Part shown: positions 16,890 to 27,569 of the stretch, in pieces
Layout: every line of letters begins with the position of its first letter
Numbering within the stretch: position 1 is the first letter of the stretch
DNA from: Catalimonadaceae bacterium JC749
GTDB lineage: Bacteria > Bacteroidota > Bacteroidia > Cytophagales > Cyclobacteriaceae
NCBI GenBank assembly: GCA_021730635.1
Contig: JAJNNC010000004.1
Span: 372,001-436,000, forward strand
DNA length: 64,000 nucleotides
Direction: 5' to 3'
Notes under the pieces: generated by a model
What the model was told of the DNA's origin: nothing
The model's input: only the letters and a program-made list of their open reading frames with translations
The model's database searches: none
Made by a program: the position numbers and the translations under genes

Positions 16890-19800
16890 ATGAAAAAAAT
16901 AATACAACAACTCATCATCATGTCCAGGTATGCGCTATGGGGAATCACACTTCAATGTATTGGCTGCAGTATGCTGCTGGCTGCCGGCAGTCATGCGCAG
17001 AGTGTCAGCATAGAAGATGTATTCATCCAGGTACATGTCCGTGAGGGAAGCTTGCGGGAAGTGCTTACGGTATTGGAAGAAGAAAGCGGGTTTCATTTTG
17101 TCTACAATGAAAAAGTGTTGGATAAGTACCACGGGATCAGCATACAGGACCGGAAACAGTCACTGGCAGATATTTTAAGACAGATTTCCAGAAAGACACA
17201 GCTGGCCTTCAAACGGATTCACGACAATATCCATATAAGTGAAATGAAATCCGGCGACAAGGTCATTGAAGAAATTTTGAGCCAGGTTCCTCCTGTCGAT
17301 GTGACCGGAATAGTGACGAATCTGGAAGACGGTGCTCCTTTGCCCGGGGTCAATATTATAGAAAAAGGAACCAATAATGGCACTGTGACCAATGTAGAGG
17401 GCAATTACAGAATCAGGGTGAGCGATGAATCGGCCGTGCTGATCTTCTCTTCCATTGGCTACACTTCCGAAGAAATTCCAGTCAATGGGCAGTCGCAAAT
17501 AGACGTAGCCCTGGCGGAGAGTATCGAAAGTCTGAGTGAAGTGGTAGTGGTGGGCTATACTACCCAGCAGCGAAAAGATGTGACTTCCGCTGTAGCTTCC
17601 GTAGACGTGAAAAGTATGCAAAAAAGAGCGGTCACGGATGTGACCCAGGCCATGCAAGGCAATGTGGCAGGGGTCAACATCGTAGCCGGTAATGGTAATC
17701 CGGGTTCTCCCATCAATATCAATATCCGAGGGGTCTCCTCCTTTTCAGGGGATAACACGCCCCTGGTGTTGGTTGATGGGGTACAGGTGGAAGGAGGGCT
17801 GCGCGAAATCAATCCCAATGATATCATGTCTATCGAAGTGCTGAAAGATGCCTCCTCAGCGGCTATCTATGGTTCCAGGGCCGCCAACGGCGTCATCTTG
17901 GTCACTACTAAAAGGGGAGAGCGGAAAGAGGCACAGGTGACCTACCAAAACTACCTGGGCTTGCAGGTGCCCTATGCGGGCATTGACGTAGCCAACGCCA
18001 GAGAATATGTGACTATCCTGCAACGCATGTATGGAGAAGATCTCAGTGGCGGTGATCTGATTCCTCAGGCAGCCATAGACTACCTGGCCAATCCTGGTAA
18101 CTTTCAGGATTACGACTGGCAGGATCTCATCTATGACACTGCGCCTATGCAAAGCCATGACCTGTCGGTGTCAGGGGGCGGTGAATTTGGTACTTACCGC
18201 ATCTCAGCCGGATACATAGACCAGGATGGCATTACCATGGGGACAGAATACAAAAGGGCGAATATCAGGGCCAATGCTGAATTTAATGTCAATGAGAACC
18301 TGACCTTTGGGCAGAGTTTGTCATTGGCCACTTCTGCCACGGAAACTGAACCTTATGCTTTCAGCAGATCCACTTTTTATCAGGCCATTGCCATGTATCC
18401 CTATTTTTCTCCTACGCTTCCGAATGGAGATTGGCAAACTTCTTCCTTTTACTATGGAGGGGGTGATAATCCTGAAGCCCTCATCCGTAATCCTTTTCAT
18501 TACCAAAGTGTCTGGGATGGCGATGAGAACGAAAGCGATATTTCTCTGAATATGTATGGAGAACTTAAAATAACAGATCATCTGGAATACAATCTGAGTG
18601 GTTCTTACTCACAAGGCATTAGCCGGTTCAGAAATTATTTTGGGGATAAAGGCGAATTTCAGGATGAGTACTTTGATGATAACCTGGCGCTGACAGAATC
18701 GGAAGCCACATCTTATAATTATAGCATCGACAATACGGTCAGATATCAGAACCAGTTCAATATACATTCTGTAGACGTTACCGTCGGATTCATCTCTCAA
18801 AAATTCGGTGACCGCTACATTGCGGGCAGTAAGACTGGTTTTCTTTCCGATGTGACCTCTACCCTGGATGGTCCGGGAGGTAAGAATCCTAATGTGAATG
18901 GAGGAAAACAGGAAAGTTCCTTGCTTTCCCTGATCGCACAGGCATTTTACTCCTTTGATGACCGCTATCTGGTGACCTTGAATTTCAGGAGGGATGGTTC
19001 CTCCCGATTCGGTCCTGACTACCGCTGGGGCAACTTTCCGGGTGTCTCCGTCGGCTGGCGTTTATCCGGAGAAGAATTCTGGAAAAACAGTGCTTTGACT
19101 GATGTGTTCACCGATCTGAAAATAAGAGCAGGGTATGGGGAACTGGGGCGTCAAAATCTGGGCAACTATGATTACCTGCCAGTATTGCAATACGTGCCTG
19201 TCGTCTTTGGAGAATCTATTGTAGATGGACTGATTACGGGAACACCTATCAACGAGGCCATTTCCTGGGAACGTCTGATCTCTAAAACTATCGGGATAGA
19301 TTATGAGCTGTGGGAGGGAAAAGTAAGTGGCTCTTTCGATTATTATAACAACGACACCAAAGACATGATCATTGGGGTGGCTATCGCTCCTTCTGTCGGG
19401 GGCGGTGAACTACAGTCCAATGTAGGAGAGATCAATAATACAGGGTTTGAAATGAGCCTGAATCATAGAAACAATGTAGGCAATTTCAGTTATGAGGTAG
19501 GGTTTAATCTAGGCACTACCAAAACAAAACTGATCAATATCGGCCGGGAACTCATCGAGGGGGATGGCCCTGAATGGGATGTGCCACACTCCATCGAAAT
19601 CAGAAGAGGCGGCGGATTGGCAGAATACTGGCTGATTGAAACCGATGGGCTGTTCAGGTCTCAGGAAGAAATAGATAATCATACCAATTCGGAGGGGGTT
19701 GTCATACAGCCCAATGCCCAGCCGGGTGATATCCGTTTTGTAGATGCCAACGACGATGGTGAGATTACGCCGGAAGGCGATCGGCAATATCAGGGTACTG

Positions 19801-20333
19801 GCATGCCTAAAGTCAACATGGGGTTCAATCTGTATGGTGCCTATCAGAATTTTGATTTATATGTTGGCCTCACCGGCGCTTTTGGTCAGGTCATTTATAA
19901 CGGTCCCCGCTACCTGATAGAGCAAAACTACGGCTATGATAACTTTAGCACCAGCTTACTGGATGCCTATGATCCGGTGACCAATCCGAATTCTGATTTT
20001 CCGCGACTCAACCCCAACGATGTGGACGATAACTGGAACTCACGCCCAACCTCTGACCGCTACATTGAAAATGGCAGTTATGTGAAAGTCAGGAACATAG
20101 AAGTAGGTTATAATATCCCTGTTACAAGCTTGGCGAAGGTAAAGATGAATTCTGCCCGACTGTTTGCCAGGGTTCAGAACCTGGTGAATATTACAGGTTA
20201 TACTGGCTCGGATCCGGAAGTGGGCTCTTCTCCTATAGTAAATTCAGATCCCATTTTCACAGCGGGTCTTGATCGGGATACTGCCCCTCAGGCCAGGTCA
20301 TTTCAGATTGGTGTGAATGTTACTTTTCAATAA
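16890..20333 (+). CDS. SusC-family TonB receptor with N-terminal STN signalling domain
   Basis: 1147-residue outer-membrane importer. A signal peptide ends near SHAQ. The STN (secretin/TonB) domain lies at about 45-120 (LREVLTVLEEESGFHFVYNEKVL) and contacts FecR. A carboxypeptidase-regulatory-like domain follows at about 135-215 (DVTGIVTNLEDGAPLPGVNI). The plug spans about 220-345 (EVVVVGYTTQ, LVLVDGVQVEGG, IEVLKDASSAAIYGSRAANG), and the barrel runs to the C-terminus. It pairs with the SusD protein 14 bases downstream. Ligand binding would both import the substrate and activate the sigma factor upstream. The enzymes downstream suggest a modified disaccharide or glycoside rather than starch. 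Confidence 0.95.
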   Translation: MKKIIQQLIIMSRYALWGITLQCIGCSMLLAAGSHAQSVSIEDVFIQVHVREGSLREVLTVLEEESGFHFVYNEKVLDKYHGISIQDRKQSLADILRQISRKTQLAFKRIHDNIHISEMKSGDKVIEEILSQVPPVDVTGIVTNLEDGAPLPGVNIIEKGTNNGTVTNVEGNYRIRVSDESAVLIFSSIGYTSEEIPVNGQSQIDVALAESIESLSEVVVVGYTTQQRKDVTSAVASVDVKSMQKRAVTDVTQAMQGNVAGVNIVAGNGNPGSPININIRGVSSFSGDNTPLVLVDGVQVEGGLREINPNDIMSIEVLKDASSAAIYGSRAANGVILVTTKRGERKEAQVTYQNYLGLQVPYAGIDVANAREYVTILQRMYGEDLSGGDLIPQAAIDYLANPGNFQDYDWQDLIYDTAPMQSHDLSVSGGGEFGTYRISAGYIDQDGITMGTEYKRANIRANAEFNVNENLTFGQSLSLATSATETEPYAFSRSTFYQAIAMYPYFSPTLPNGDWQTSSFYYGGGDNPEALIRNPFHYQSVWDGDENESDISLNMYGELKITDHLEYNLSGSYSQGISRFRNYFGDKGEFQDEYFDDNLALTESEATSYNYSIDNTVRYQNQFNIHSVDVTVGFISQKFGDRYIAGSKTGFLSDVTSTLDGPGGKNPNVNGGKQESSLLSLIAQAFYSFDDRYLVTLNFRRDGSSRFGPDYRWGNFPGVSVGWRLSGEEFWKNSALTDVFTDLKIRAGYGELGRQNLGNYDYLPVLQYVPVVFGESIVDGLITGTPINEAISWERLISKTIGIDYELWEGKVSGSFDYYNNDTKDMIIGVAIAPSVGGGELQSNVGEINNTGFEMSLNHRNNVGNFSYEVGFNLGTTKTKLINIGRELIEGDGPEWDVPHSIEIRRGGGLAEYWLIETDGLFRSQEEIDNHTNSEGVVIQPNAQPGDIRFVDANDDGEITPEGDRQYQGTGMPKVNMGFNLYGAYQNFDLYVGLTGAFGQVIYNGPRYLIEQNYGYDNFSTSLLDAYDPVTNPNSDFPRLNPNDVDDNWNSRPTSDRYIENGSYVKVRNIEVGYNIPVTSLAKVKMNSARLFARVQNLVNITGYTGSDPEVGSSPIVNSDPIFTAGLDRDTAPQARSFQIGVNVTFQ

Positions 20334-20347
20334 CAACGAGCAAGATC

Positions 20348-21922
20348 ATGAAAACTTTGATACATCATTTTATCGCAAAAATCATCACGCCTGTCCTGCT
20401 CCTGGTCATCGCTTCCTGTGGTGATGATTTTTTAGACCTTCAGAATCCCAATCAGATTACGGCTGCCACTTTTTTTGAGACGCCCGAGCAGGTACAGCAG
20501 GCTGTCAATACCTTGTATCCGGCGATGATAGGGGTAAGACTGGCTGAAAATGGAGGATTCTTTCAGCAAAATGCTAGAAGCGGAGAAGCCGAGATCACCT
20601 CAGGAGCTTTCGATATTCAGGTCTCTTACTACAACTTTCAGAACACCCCGGAAAGTGGTAGTACCGATGCCTTATGGGAGTCACTCTATACGGTGATTTA
20701 TAGAGCTAATACCATCTTAGCCAACCTGGACCGGGTCGATTGGTCTGAAAACGAAGAACTAAGGACTAGCTTAATTGCAGAGACTCACTTTTTCAGAGGA
20801 TTAGGGTATTTTCATCTGGCTTATCTCTATGGACAGGTCCCGATTGTGACCAAACCTGCGGAGACTGAAGAGGAATTTAATCCTGACAAAGCGGAGAGTA
20901 TTGGGGCGGTGTATGATCAGGCCATCGCCGATCTTCAGATAGCCAAAGCCGGACTGCCAGAAGAACAAGACGATTCGGGGAGAGCCACCAAAGGAGCAGC
21001 CACCGGGTTTTTGGGAAAAACCTATTTGTACAGAGCCAGCTTTCTGGGTGAGGATAATTATTATGCCCAGGCAGCTACAGAATTCAGAGAAGTGATCGAC
21101 ATGGGCCTGTATGACCTGGTAGAAAATTATGAGGATAACTTCACTGCCGCCAATGAAAACAATGAAGAATCCCTGTTCGAACTACAACTAAAATTTGATT
21201 CCGGATTGGAAACGCCTACCCAGGACAGACCTTTCAACAGTGTGCCGGGCATAGGCTTTGAGATATTTCTTCGTCCTTCAGCCTGGCTGATGAACACCAT
21301 GGCCCAGGAAAGAACAGTAGACGGAGAATATGATCCCAGATACCTTCAAACAGTATATTTTGATGGGGGTTTGCCTTTGTTTGGCGTACCTTATGATCAG
21401 TTGGGAGACGGAATCGGTTGTGAAGGCGGAAGAGGCGTAGGAGGGGCGCCTGATGGTTCCAGTTCCAAAGAAGGAGGGTGGTGGCGTAAATACCTGAATG
21501 TGAATTTAAGCTGTGAGCCTGTTTTGGTGGGCAGTGAACCGGAGAACAATGAACGTGTGTTGCGATATGCCGATATACTGCTCATGTATGCAGAAGCAGT
21601 ACTGATGTCGGGAGGCAACCTGACAGTAGCGGCGGAAGCTGTCAACCAGGTGAGAGATCGGGCCAACCTGGTGGAAAAGACCTATGCCAGCAGTGAGGCA
21701 TTGATGGAGGAAATCAGGCATCAGCGGATTATGGAGTTTGCCTATGAAAATGTGCACTACTTCGATCTGATCCGCTGGGATTTGTTAGGAGAAGCTTTGC
21801 AGGACCACGGAACAGCCACACAGGTCGCTTCTTATGATCCGGTAAAGCACAAATATTTTCCAATTCCAACGGGTGAGATCAACAACAATACCAACCTGGA
21901 GCAAAATGAACCCTGGCAGTAG
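20348..21922 (+). CDS. SusD/RagB-family nutrient-binding lipoprotein
   Basis: 524 residues with a lipoprotein signal (VIASC, lipid anchor on C24) and the SusD tetratricopeptide scaffold. The N-terminal motif DDFLDLQNPNQIT and the C-terminal motif IRHQRIMEFAYENVHYFDLIRW are characteristic. It forms the surface lid over the SusC barrel encoded just before it. It ends one base before the likely start of the next gene, so the receptor pair and the catabolic genes are probably one transcript. Confidence 0.95.
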   Translation: MKTLIHHFIAKIITPVLLLVIASCGDDFLDLQNPNQITAATFFETPEQVQQAVNTLYPAMIGVRLAENGGFFQQNARSGEAEITSGAFDIQVSYYNFQNTPESGSTDALWESLYTVIYRANTILANLDRVDWSENEELRTSLIAETHFFRGLGYFHLAYLYGQVPIVTKPAETEEEFNPDKAESIGAVYDQAIADLQIAKAGLPEEQDDSGRATKGAATGFLGKTYLYRASFLGEDNYYAQAATEFREVIDMGLYDLVENYEDNFTAANENNEESLFELQLKFDSGLETPTQDRPFNSVPGIGFEIFLRPSAWLMNTMAQERTVDGEYDPRYLQTVYFDGGLPLFGVPYDQLGDGIGCEGGRGVGGAPDGSSSKEGGWWRKYLNVNLSCEPVLVGSEPENNERVLRYADILLMYAEAVLMSGGNLTVAAEAVNQVRDRANLVEKTYASSEALMEEIRHQRIMEFAYENVHYFDLIRWDLLGEALQDHGTATQVASYDPVKHKYFPIPTGEINNNTNLEQNEPWQ

Positions 21923-21923
21923 G

Positions 21924-23486
21924 ATGAGGAAGTTACTGTGCTTAGGAATGCTGTTGTTGCCTGTGCTGCTGTGGGCACAGCCACAAACGGAATCATCTGC
22001 TGACTCCCTGACCATCGTGTTTGTAACGGGTGACGATGAGTACCATTCCCGGGAAGTGATGGTTCCTTATGCCCAAAAACTGAAGGAAGACTATGGATTC
22101 AGGGTCATCTATATCAAAGATGAAGCGCCCGGTGCTGACTTGGCACCCAACCATGATCCGCAACCCAGTGTATTACCGGATGCTGACAAAATCAAAGAAG
22201 CGGATTTGATGGTAGTGTTCATGCGTTTTCGCCGATGGGAGCCCAAATCTTTGAAAATGTTTATGGATCATTTTGAAAAAGGGAAACCAGCGGTTGGGAT
22301 CCGTACCACGACCCATGCCTTTTGGAAAGACCGCACTTTCTCCCCCCGTTACTTTGGGGGGCACTATAAAACGCACTACCATGAGCGTATTGTAGGGCAG
22401 GTTAACCCCCATTATGCAGACCATCCGATGGTACGAGGGGTGCAAAAAAAGTTTGGTCAGGGAGAAGGGCCTTATGTTTCCACGCCACTATCAGAAGGGG
22501 CCATTCCTGTCGTGTTTTCTTATGGACATGATCGGGAAACCCCCGGCATAGGAAACGATCATTTTGATTCTCCTCAATATCCGGTCGCCTGGACCTTCCA
22601 TGACAAGGGTGCACGCAGGGCCATGATTACCCTGGGTAGTGATAGGGTGAATGACCATGAATTTGATGTGATGCTCAACCTGTTCTACAACGCTGTCTTC
22701 TGGTCGCTGGGTTTTCAGGTACCCGAAGGGGGCGTGCTGGCTGCAGGAGATGATTTCAAAAGAGTCAAAGAAAATGAGCCATATGAACCTGTAGAACATA
22801 AGGTGCCAGCACCCCCTGCTTTTACCGCTGGAGATGGATGGGAAATGCTTTTCGATGGAAAAGACCTGTCCAAGTGGAGGCACTGGGATGTGTCCTTGCC
22901 ACCCTATGGTGTCCCGCTGGACACCCGGGCCAACTCGGAAGGCCCCATTGATTATGCCTTATCGCCTGCACGTTGGGAGATCAAAGACGGAACGGTAGTA
23001 GCCCGGGTGGGCTATGGGGATATCATCACCAAAGCCGAATATACCGACTACCAGTTGCGCCTTGATTTCAATATTCCTCCACAGCCCGAATGGGTGGAAG
23101 GAGAATGGCGGGGGAACAGCGGTGTTTTTCTGAATGGGTCCTATGAGATTGCTATCCTTGATTCCTTTGGTCAAGCACCTTCCGACAGAACCAATGGGGC
23201 CCTATACCGGCGAAAGGCACCCGATCAGGAAGCCTCTAAACCTGCAGGAGAGTGGCAGACGCTGGAAGTGACCATGGAAGGGGGAAAGGCTACGGTGAAA
23301 CTGAATGGAAAAGTAATTCACAACAAGGTGACTTTAGAAGAACCTACCCTGCATGGATTTCCTTCCAGAAATTTTCCGGAAGGAAGCTGGCAGAAAGAAG
23401 ATAACATTTTTTCGCAGGGGCCCATACGTCTACAGGCAGAGACATCCTATGTCCGGTTTGCCAATATTGCCATCAAACCGCTTTGA
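21924..23486 (+). CDS. ThuA-like domain fused to DUF1080 (3-keto-disaccharide hydrolase domain)
   Basis: 520-residue exported two-domain protein. The chosen ATG follows the SusD stop by one base and begins a good signal peptide (RKLLCLGMLLLPVLLWAQ); a start 18 bases earlier is also open. Residues about 30-270 are a ThuA glutamine-amidotransferase-like domain (VFVTGDDEYHSREVM, VGIRTTTHAF). Residues about 290-520 are a DUF1080 concanavalin-like domain (GWEMLFDGKDLSKW, GNSGVFLNGSYEIAILDSFG). DUF1080 is the Pfam 3-keto-disaccharide hydrolase family, and ThuA acts in the 3-keto-trehalose pathway of rhizobia. The natural reading is periplasmic cleavage of a 3-keto-glycoside. The substrate is not known. 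Confidence 0.88.
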   Translation: MRKLLCLGMLLLPVLLWAQPQTESSADSLTIVFVTGDDEYHSREVMVPYAQKLKEDYGFRVIYIKDEAPGADLAPNHDPQPSVLPDADKIKEADLMVVFMRFRRWEPKSLKMFMDHFEKGKPAVGIRTTTHAFWKDRTFSPRYFGGHYKTHYHERIVGQVNPHYADHPMVRGVQKKFGQGEGPYVSTPLSEGAIPVVFSYGHDRETPGIGNDHFDSPQYPVAWTFHDKGARRAMITLGSDRVNDHEFDVMLNLFYNAVFWSLGFQVPEGGVLAAGDDFKRVKENEPYEPVEHKVPAPPAFTAGDGWEMLFDGKDLSKWRHWDVSLPPYGVPLDTRANSEGPIDYALSPARWEIKDGTVVARVGYGDIITKAEYTDYQLRLDFNIPPQPEWVEGEWRGNSGVFLNGSYEIAILDSFGQAPSDRTNGALYRRKAPDQEASKPAGEWQTLEVTMEGGKATVKLNGKVIHNKVTLEEPTLHGFPSRNFPEGSWQKEDNIFSQGPIRLQAETSYVRFANIAIKPL

Positions 23487-23604
23487 AAGCTTACGGGATA
23501 TTTACAAGGAATGGGTGAATGACAAATAATAAATGAAGGATGGCTGTATAAAATCCAATGACATTTACTTTATTCACAGAAAGTAATTAAACATTGATAA
23601 CCTT

Positions 23605-24645
23605 ATGAAGAAAATGACAGGCACAACCTTAAAATTACTAGTTCTGATAGGCATGATCACCCTCTTGCAGGAAAAAGAAACACAGGCACAAAACAGCCCC
23701 AGCGACCCATGGGTCGTTTACCAGGGTGGGGAAGGAGCCGGGAAAGGTAAGCATATTGTACTGGTCAGTGGCGATGAGGAGTATCGTTCGGAAGAAGCCT
23801 TGCCCATGCTGGCCCGCATCCTTTCTACCCATCATGGCTTTAAGTGTACAGTGCTTTTTGCCGTAGATCCACAAAGCGGTGAGATAGATCCTGAATTCCA
23901 GACCAATATTCCTGGATTAGAGCAGCTGGAGACAGCAGATCTGATGGTCTTGTTTACCCGTTTCAGGGAATTGCCCGATGAGCAGATGAAATATATAGAT
24001 GCCTATACCAAAGCCGGCAAGCCGGTGGTGGCTATGCGTACCGCTACCCATGCCTTTCAGTATACCCGCAATAAGAAAAGCCCCTATGCTAAATATAGCT
24101 ACGACAGCAAAGTGAAAGGCTGGCAGGAGGGCTATGGCCGGCAAGTGTTGGGAGAAACCTGGGTGGCGCATCATGGTGCTCATGGAGACGAAGGGACTCG
24201 TGGATTGATCAACGGACTGTATGAAGATCATCCAGTCTTACAGGGAGTACAGGACATCTGGGGGGCTACCGATGTGTATACCATTCGTGACCTGACAGCA
24301 GATGCCCAGGTGTTGGTCTTCGGTCAGTCTACCCATGGCATGACGCCGGATTCTCCCATGAGTTTTGAAAAATCTATCATGCCGGTAGCCTGGACCAAAG
24401 AATATGAAAGTGAAAGCGGTAAAAAAGCCAGGGTGTTTAATACCACTATGGGAGCCTCCGTGGATCTGGAAAGCGAAGACCTTCGAAGGCTGCTGGTCAA
24501 TGCCTGCTATTGGGCAGTGGGGATAGAAAACAAAATTCCACAAGAAAGCAAGGTAGACATCGTAGGCGAATATGATCCTACCATGTTTGGTTTTGGAGAT
24601 CATCAGAAAGGATTGCGCCCCTCAGATTTTGCCGTGAAACAATAA
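23605..24645 (+). CDS. secreted ThuA domain protein
   Basis: 346 residues: a signal peptide (to about residue 28) followed by a single ThuA-like domain. Segments such as [34 protein letters not shown] and [11 protein letters not shown] parallel those in the upstream fusion protein, so the two are paralogues. No DUF1080 domain is attached. It probably works on a related intermediate, or on the same one after cleavage. ThuA proteins lack a proven general catalytic mechanism, so the exact reaction is open. Confidence 0.87.
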   Translation: MKKMTGTTLKLLVLIGMITLLQEKETQAQNSPSDPWVVYQGGEGAGKGKHIVLVSGDEEYRSEEALPMLARILSTHHGFKCTVLFAVDPQSGEIDPEFQTNIPGLEQLETADLMVLFTRFRELPDEQMKYIDAYTKAGKPVVAMRTATHAFQYTRNKKSPYAKYSYDSKVKGWQEGYGRQVLGETWVAHHGAHGDEGTRGLINGLYEDHPVLQGVQDIWGATDVYTIRDLTADAQVLVFGQSTHGMTPDSPMSFEKSIMPVAWTKEYESESGKKARVFNTTMGASVDLESEDLRRLLVNACYWAVGIENKIPQESKVDIVGEYDPTMFGFGDHQKGLRPSDFAVKQ

Positions 24646-24653
24646 CAATAAAA

Positions 24654-25712
24654 ATGAACCAACCAACAACCTTACAGCTACACAATGCTATGTGGCCCGG
24701 TATCGTCGGTAAAGGAGAGGGGGCTGACGAACCGGCGATAACATTGGAAAAGATGCTCGATCTCACTGGGCAGGCCCATGTACAAGGTCAGCACTTTGAC
24801 GGCATAGACCTTAACCTGATGGAGCCTCATCTCAACATAGCTGCTTCTAAAGATGAAATACTGAGATTTGCCGATCAGGTGGCTGCACGGGGGCTACATA
24901 TCGGCTCGGTAGGGGCACCCATCTGGCCTCCCGCTGGAGGAGGCTCCGCCATGGGTAGCCAGGCAGAAAGAAAGCGCTTCGTGGAAATGGTGAGAAAATC
25001 CTGTGAGTATGCGGCAGTGCTGAATCAGCATGGTGTTCGCACTTATGGCAATATTCGTATAGACTCTGCCGATTCTCCGGCCAATTGGGCTAAGAATCCT
25101 CAGGAAAATACCAGACTGATTGCCCAAACTTTTCGGGAAGCGGGCCGTATCGCTGCTGACTTTGGAGAGCGGTTGGCAGCCGAAGGGGAGATATGCTGGG
25201 CAGGTATGCATTCCTGGCAACATATGCTCAACCTGCTGGAAGCAGTAGGTATGCCCGGACAGGTAGGATTCCAGGCTGACCTGGCTCATACATACCTTTT
25301 CTTATTAGGATACAATGCCTCTGAACACGCCTTGTTGGAAAAAGGCTATACGGAAGAACAGTTCTGGGAGGCATATCAGCGATTAACGAATGCACTAGGT
25401 CCCTGGACAATAGATTTCCATGTAGCCCAGAGTGATGGCAGTGTCTATGGGAGTGGAACCCATGATAAAACCGGACGCCATTGCAGAGCCGATGATCCGA
25501 ATGGTAAACTGGATGTGGTACGTTGTGCCCGTTACTGGCTGTTAGATGAAGAAGGCAGGATACGCAACGCCATCCGTCATATTTGTTGGGATGGTTGTAT
25601 GTTCCCTAATGCCGTGCTGGAAGCGCCTCAAACCTGGCAGCAGGTGCTGGCCCTGATGCTGGAGGTCCGTGACGATATTGAAAACCACGAAAAAGAAGCA
25701 CATAAGCCGTGA
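24654..25712 (+). CDS. TIM-barrel sugar isomerase/epimerase-like protein
   Basis: 352 residues without a signal peptide, of the AP-endonuclease-family-2/xylose-isomerase-like TIM-barrel class. Visible elements are [40 protein letters not shown] and [15 protein letters not shown], with acidic and histidine metal ligands at strand ends. It starts 8 bases after the ThuA gene, in the same transcript. Expected reaction: keto/aldose isomerisation, epimerisation or lyase chemistry on a sugar intermediate. It is longer and more divergent than the two other TIM barrels in this operon. Confidence 0.82.
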   Translation: MNQPTTLQLHNAMWPGIVGKGEGADEPAITLEKMLDLTGQAHVQGQHFDGIDLNLMEPHLNIAASKDEILRFADQVAARGLHIGSVGAPIWPPAGGGSAMGSQAERKRFVEMVRKSCEYAAVLNQHGVRTYGNIRIDSADSPANWAKNPQENTRLIAQTFREAGRIAADFGERLAAEGEICWAGMHSWQHMLNLLEAVGMPGQVGFQADLAHTYLFLLGYNASEHALLEKGYTEEQFWEAYQRLTNALGPWTIDFHVAQSDGSVYGSGTHDKTGRHCRADDPNGKLDVVRCARYWLLDEEGRIRNAIRHICWDGCMFPNAVLEAPQTWQQVLALMLEVRDDIENHEKEAHKP

Positions 25713-25808
25713 GGGGAAGAGACTAAATAGTCTGCTCTTATCTTCATTGGTTTTTTTGTTTTTTGCCACCCTTCGTGTCAGAATTTATCAACTTAAACGA
25801 AAGATTCC

Positions 25809-26663
25809 ATGAATAATAAAATAGGATACAATATGTTAACCTGGTCGGCCGTGGTTTCCGATGCATTGTTACCGGTGGTAGACAGGTTACAACAGATAGG
25901 TTATGATGGGGTGGAAGCCGCCATGGCCTCCAGAGACATTTCAGCTTTCCAGCGTTTTGGCAAACATGCTCATGACCTGGGGCTGGAGGTTACCTGTGTG
26001 TTGGCTGTAGGGCCCGAGGAAAACCCTATCAGCGATTCCAAAGCGGTCAGACAACTGGGACTGGATCGCATCAAGTGGGCCATAGACAGAGCCCATGATA
26101 TGGAGGCTAAAGTGATCTGTGGTCCTTTCCATTCCGCTTTTGCCACTTTTGCCCGTCGGCCACCCAATGAACAGGAATATGCCTGGAGTGCCGAGGTGCT
26201 GCAACAGGCAGGAGACTATGCAGCCCAGGCCAACGTGCTGCTGACATTGGAAGCCATCAACCGTTTTGAATGTTATCTGTGTAATACCATGGAACAGCTC
26301 ACCAGCCTGGTGCACCGGGTATCGCATCCGCAGGTCAAAGCCATGTACGATACCCACCATGCCAATATTGAGGAAAAAAAGTTTAAGGAAGCCATTGAGC
26401 AGGTAGCCCCGGTGTTGGGGCATGTCCATATCAGTGAAAACGACAGAGGGGCTCCCGGGGAGGGCCATGTGCCCTGGGACGACACCTTTCAAACCCTGGC
26501 TCAAAACCAATATCATGGGTGGCTGACCGTTGAAGCTTTTACCCGCAACGATCCGGAATTTGCCAATGGCATCAACGTGTGGCGGCAGTTTTCGGAACCC
26601 TGGCATATTGCAGAAAAAGGGTATGCGTTCATCAGGGAAATGTGCCAGAAATACCAACTGTAA
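25809..26663 (+). CDS. ketose 3-epimerase/hydroxypyruvate isomerase-like TIM-barrel enzyme
   Basis: 284-residue cytoplasmic TIM barrel close to D-tagatose/D-psicose 3-epimerases. The four expected metal ligands are E148 (TLEAINRFE), D181 (MYDTHH), H207 (GHVHISENDRG) and E242 (LTVEAF). R213 in ENDRG fits the substrate arginine of that group. It should use a divalent metal to epimerise or isomerise a free ketose at C3, which suits a locus handling 3-keto sugars. It is the second of three TIM-barrel enzymes in the operon. Confidence 0.87.
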   Translation: MNNKIGYNMLTWSAVVSDALLPVVDRLQQIGYDGVEAAMASRDISAFQRFGKHAHDLGLEVTCVLAVGPEENPISDSKAVRQLGLDRIKWAIDRAHDMEAKVICGPFHSAFATFARRPPNEQEYAWSAEVLQQAGDYAAQANVLLTLEAINRFECYLCNTMEQLTSLVHRVSHPQVKAMYDTHHANIEEKKFKEAIEQVAPVLGHVHISENDRGAPGEGHVPWDDTFQTLAQNQYHGWLTVEAFTRNDPEFANGINVWRQFSEPWHIAEKGYAFIREMCQKYQL

Positions 26664-26696
26664 AATTTTTTTATCACGCTCTAACACAGAAGAACA

Positions 26697-27500
26697 ATGC
26701 CCTATGCTAATGTGAATGGAATCCGATTGTTTTACGAGGAAAGAGGAACAGGCGAACCTTTACTGCTCATCATGGGCATCACAGCTCCAGGGGCTGTCTG
26801 GGAAAAACATGCCGCCTACTGGGAACCGCATTTTCGTTGTATCCTGGTGGATAACCGGGGGGTAGGTTTCTCCGATAAACCCCAAGGTCCTTATACGACA
26901 TCCCAGATGGCCGACGATTATGCCGGTCTGCTGGAAGTCCTGCACATTTCCCAAACCAGGGTGGTAGGTGTTTCTATGGGAGGCACTATCGCCCAGCAAC
27001 TGGCTTTGCGCCATCCGGAAAAAGTGACAGCCCTGGTGCTGATGTGTCCCTGGGCTCGCTGTGACCGTAAAACAGAGGCAGTATTCCGGCATATGATGCA
27101 CGCCAAACGCCTGCGGCCGGAAGAGTTTGCTAACTTTGTGCAACAGCTGATCTATCACAAATCCAGCTGGGATGATGATGAGATTTTTGAAGATCTGATG
27201 CAGTCTCAGCAGGAGGCTATGATTGCACCTTTCCCACAGCCTCTGCATGGGCTGGAAGGTCAGGCACATGCCTGCATCAACCACAATGTGCTCTCCGAGT
27301 TACCCAACATCCAGCACCCTTGTCTGGTCATTGGCGGGGAGGAAGATATGTTTGTACCAGCATGGATGGTGCGTGAAGTGGCCCAGGCTATTCCTAACAG
27401 CGAATTGCATTTGTACCCTGAGGCTGGCCATGCTTTTCACTGGGAGAAAATAGAGGATTTCAATCCCAGGGTATTGCATTGGTTACAGGAGAAAGGTTGA
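26697..27500 (+). CDS. alpha/beta hydrolase (enol-lactonase-like)
   Basis: 267 residues without a signal peptide. The nucleophile elbow is GVSMGG with S93, the acid is probably D217 (IGGEEDMFVP) and the base is H245 (EAGHAFHWE). The oxyanion region is IMGITAPGAVW and the conserved DNRGVGFSD follows. It resembles 3-oxoadipate enol-lactonase and related esterases. In this operon it could open a sugar lactone formed by oxidation, or remove an ester from the imported compound. It starts 33 bases after the epimerase gene. Confidence 0.88.
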   Translation: MPYANVNGIRLFYEERGTGEPLLLIMGITAPGAVWEKHAAYWEPHFRCILVDNRGVGFSDKPQGPYTTSQMADDYAGLLEVLHISQTRVVGVSMGGTIAQQLALRHPEKVTALVLMCPWARCDRKTEAVFRHMMHAKRLRPEEFANFVQQLIYHKSSWDDDEIFEDLMQSQQEAMIAPFPQPLHGLEGQAHACINHNVLSELPNIQHPCLVIGGEEDMFVPAWMVREVAQAIPNSELHLYPEAGHAFHWEKIEDFNPRVLHWLQEKG

Positions 27501-27569
27501 GTCTGTTGATGGGTCAGCTATACTATTACTGAGAGAAACTGTTTGATATATATTCTAATTCCATAAACC

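Noticed and set aside
25720-25733. Terminator after the first TIM-barrel gene (AGACT-AAAT-AGTCT)
   Set aside because: The stem is only 5 bp and the T-rich stretch is about 15 bases away, so it is too weak to call within this operon.
25941-26687. Minus-strand open frame of 248 codons
   Set aside because: It is antisense to the epimerase gene, whose metal ligands are all in the plus-strand frame.
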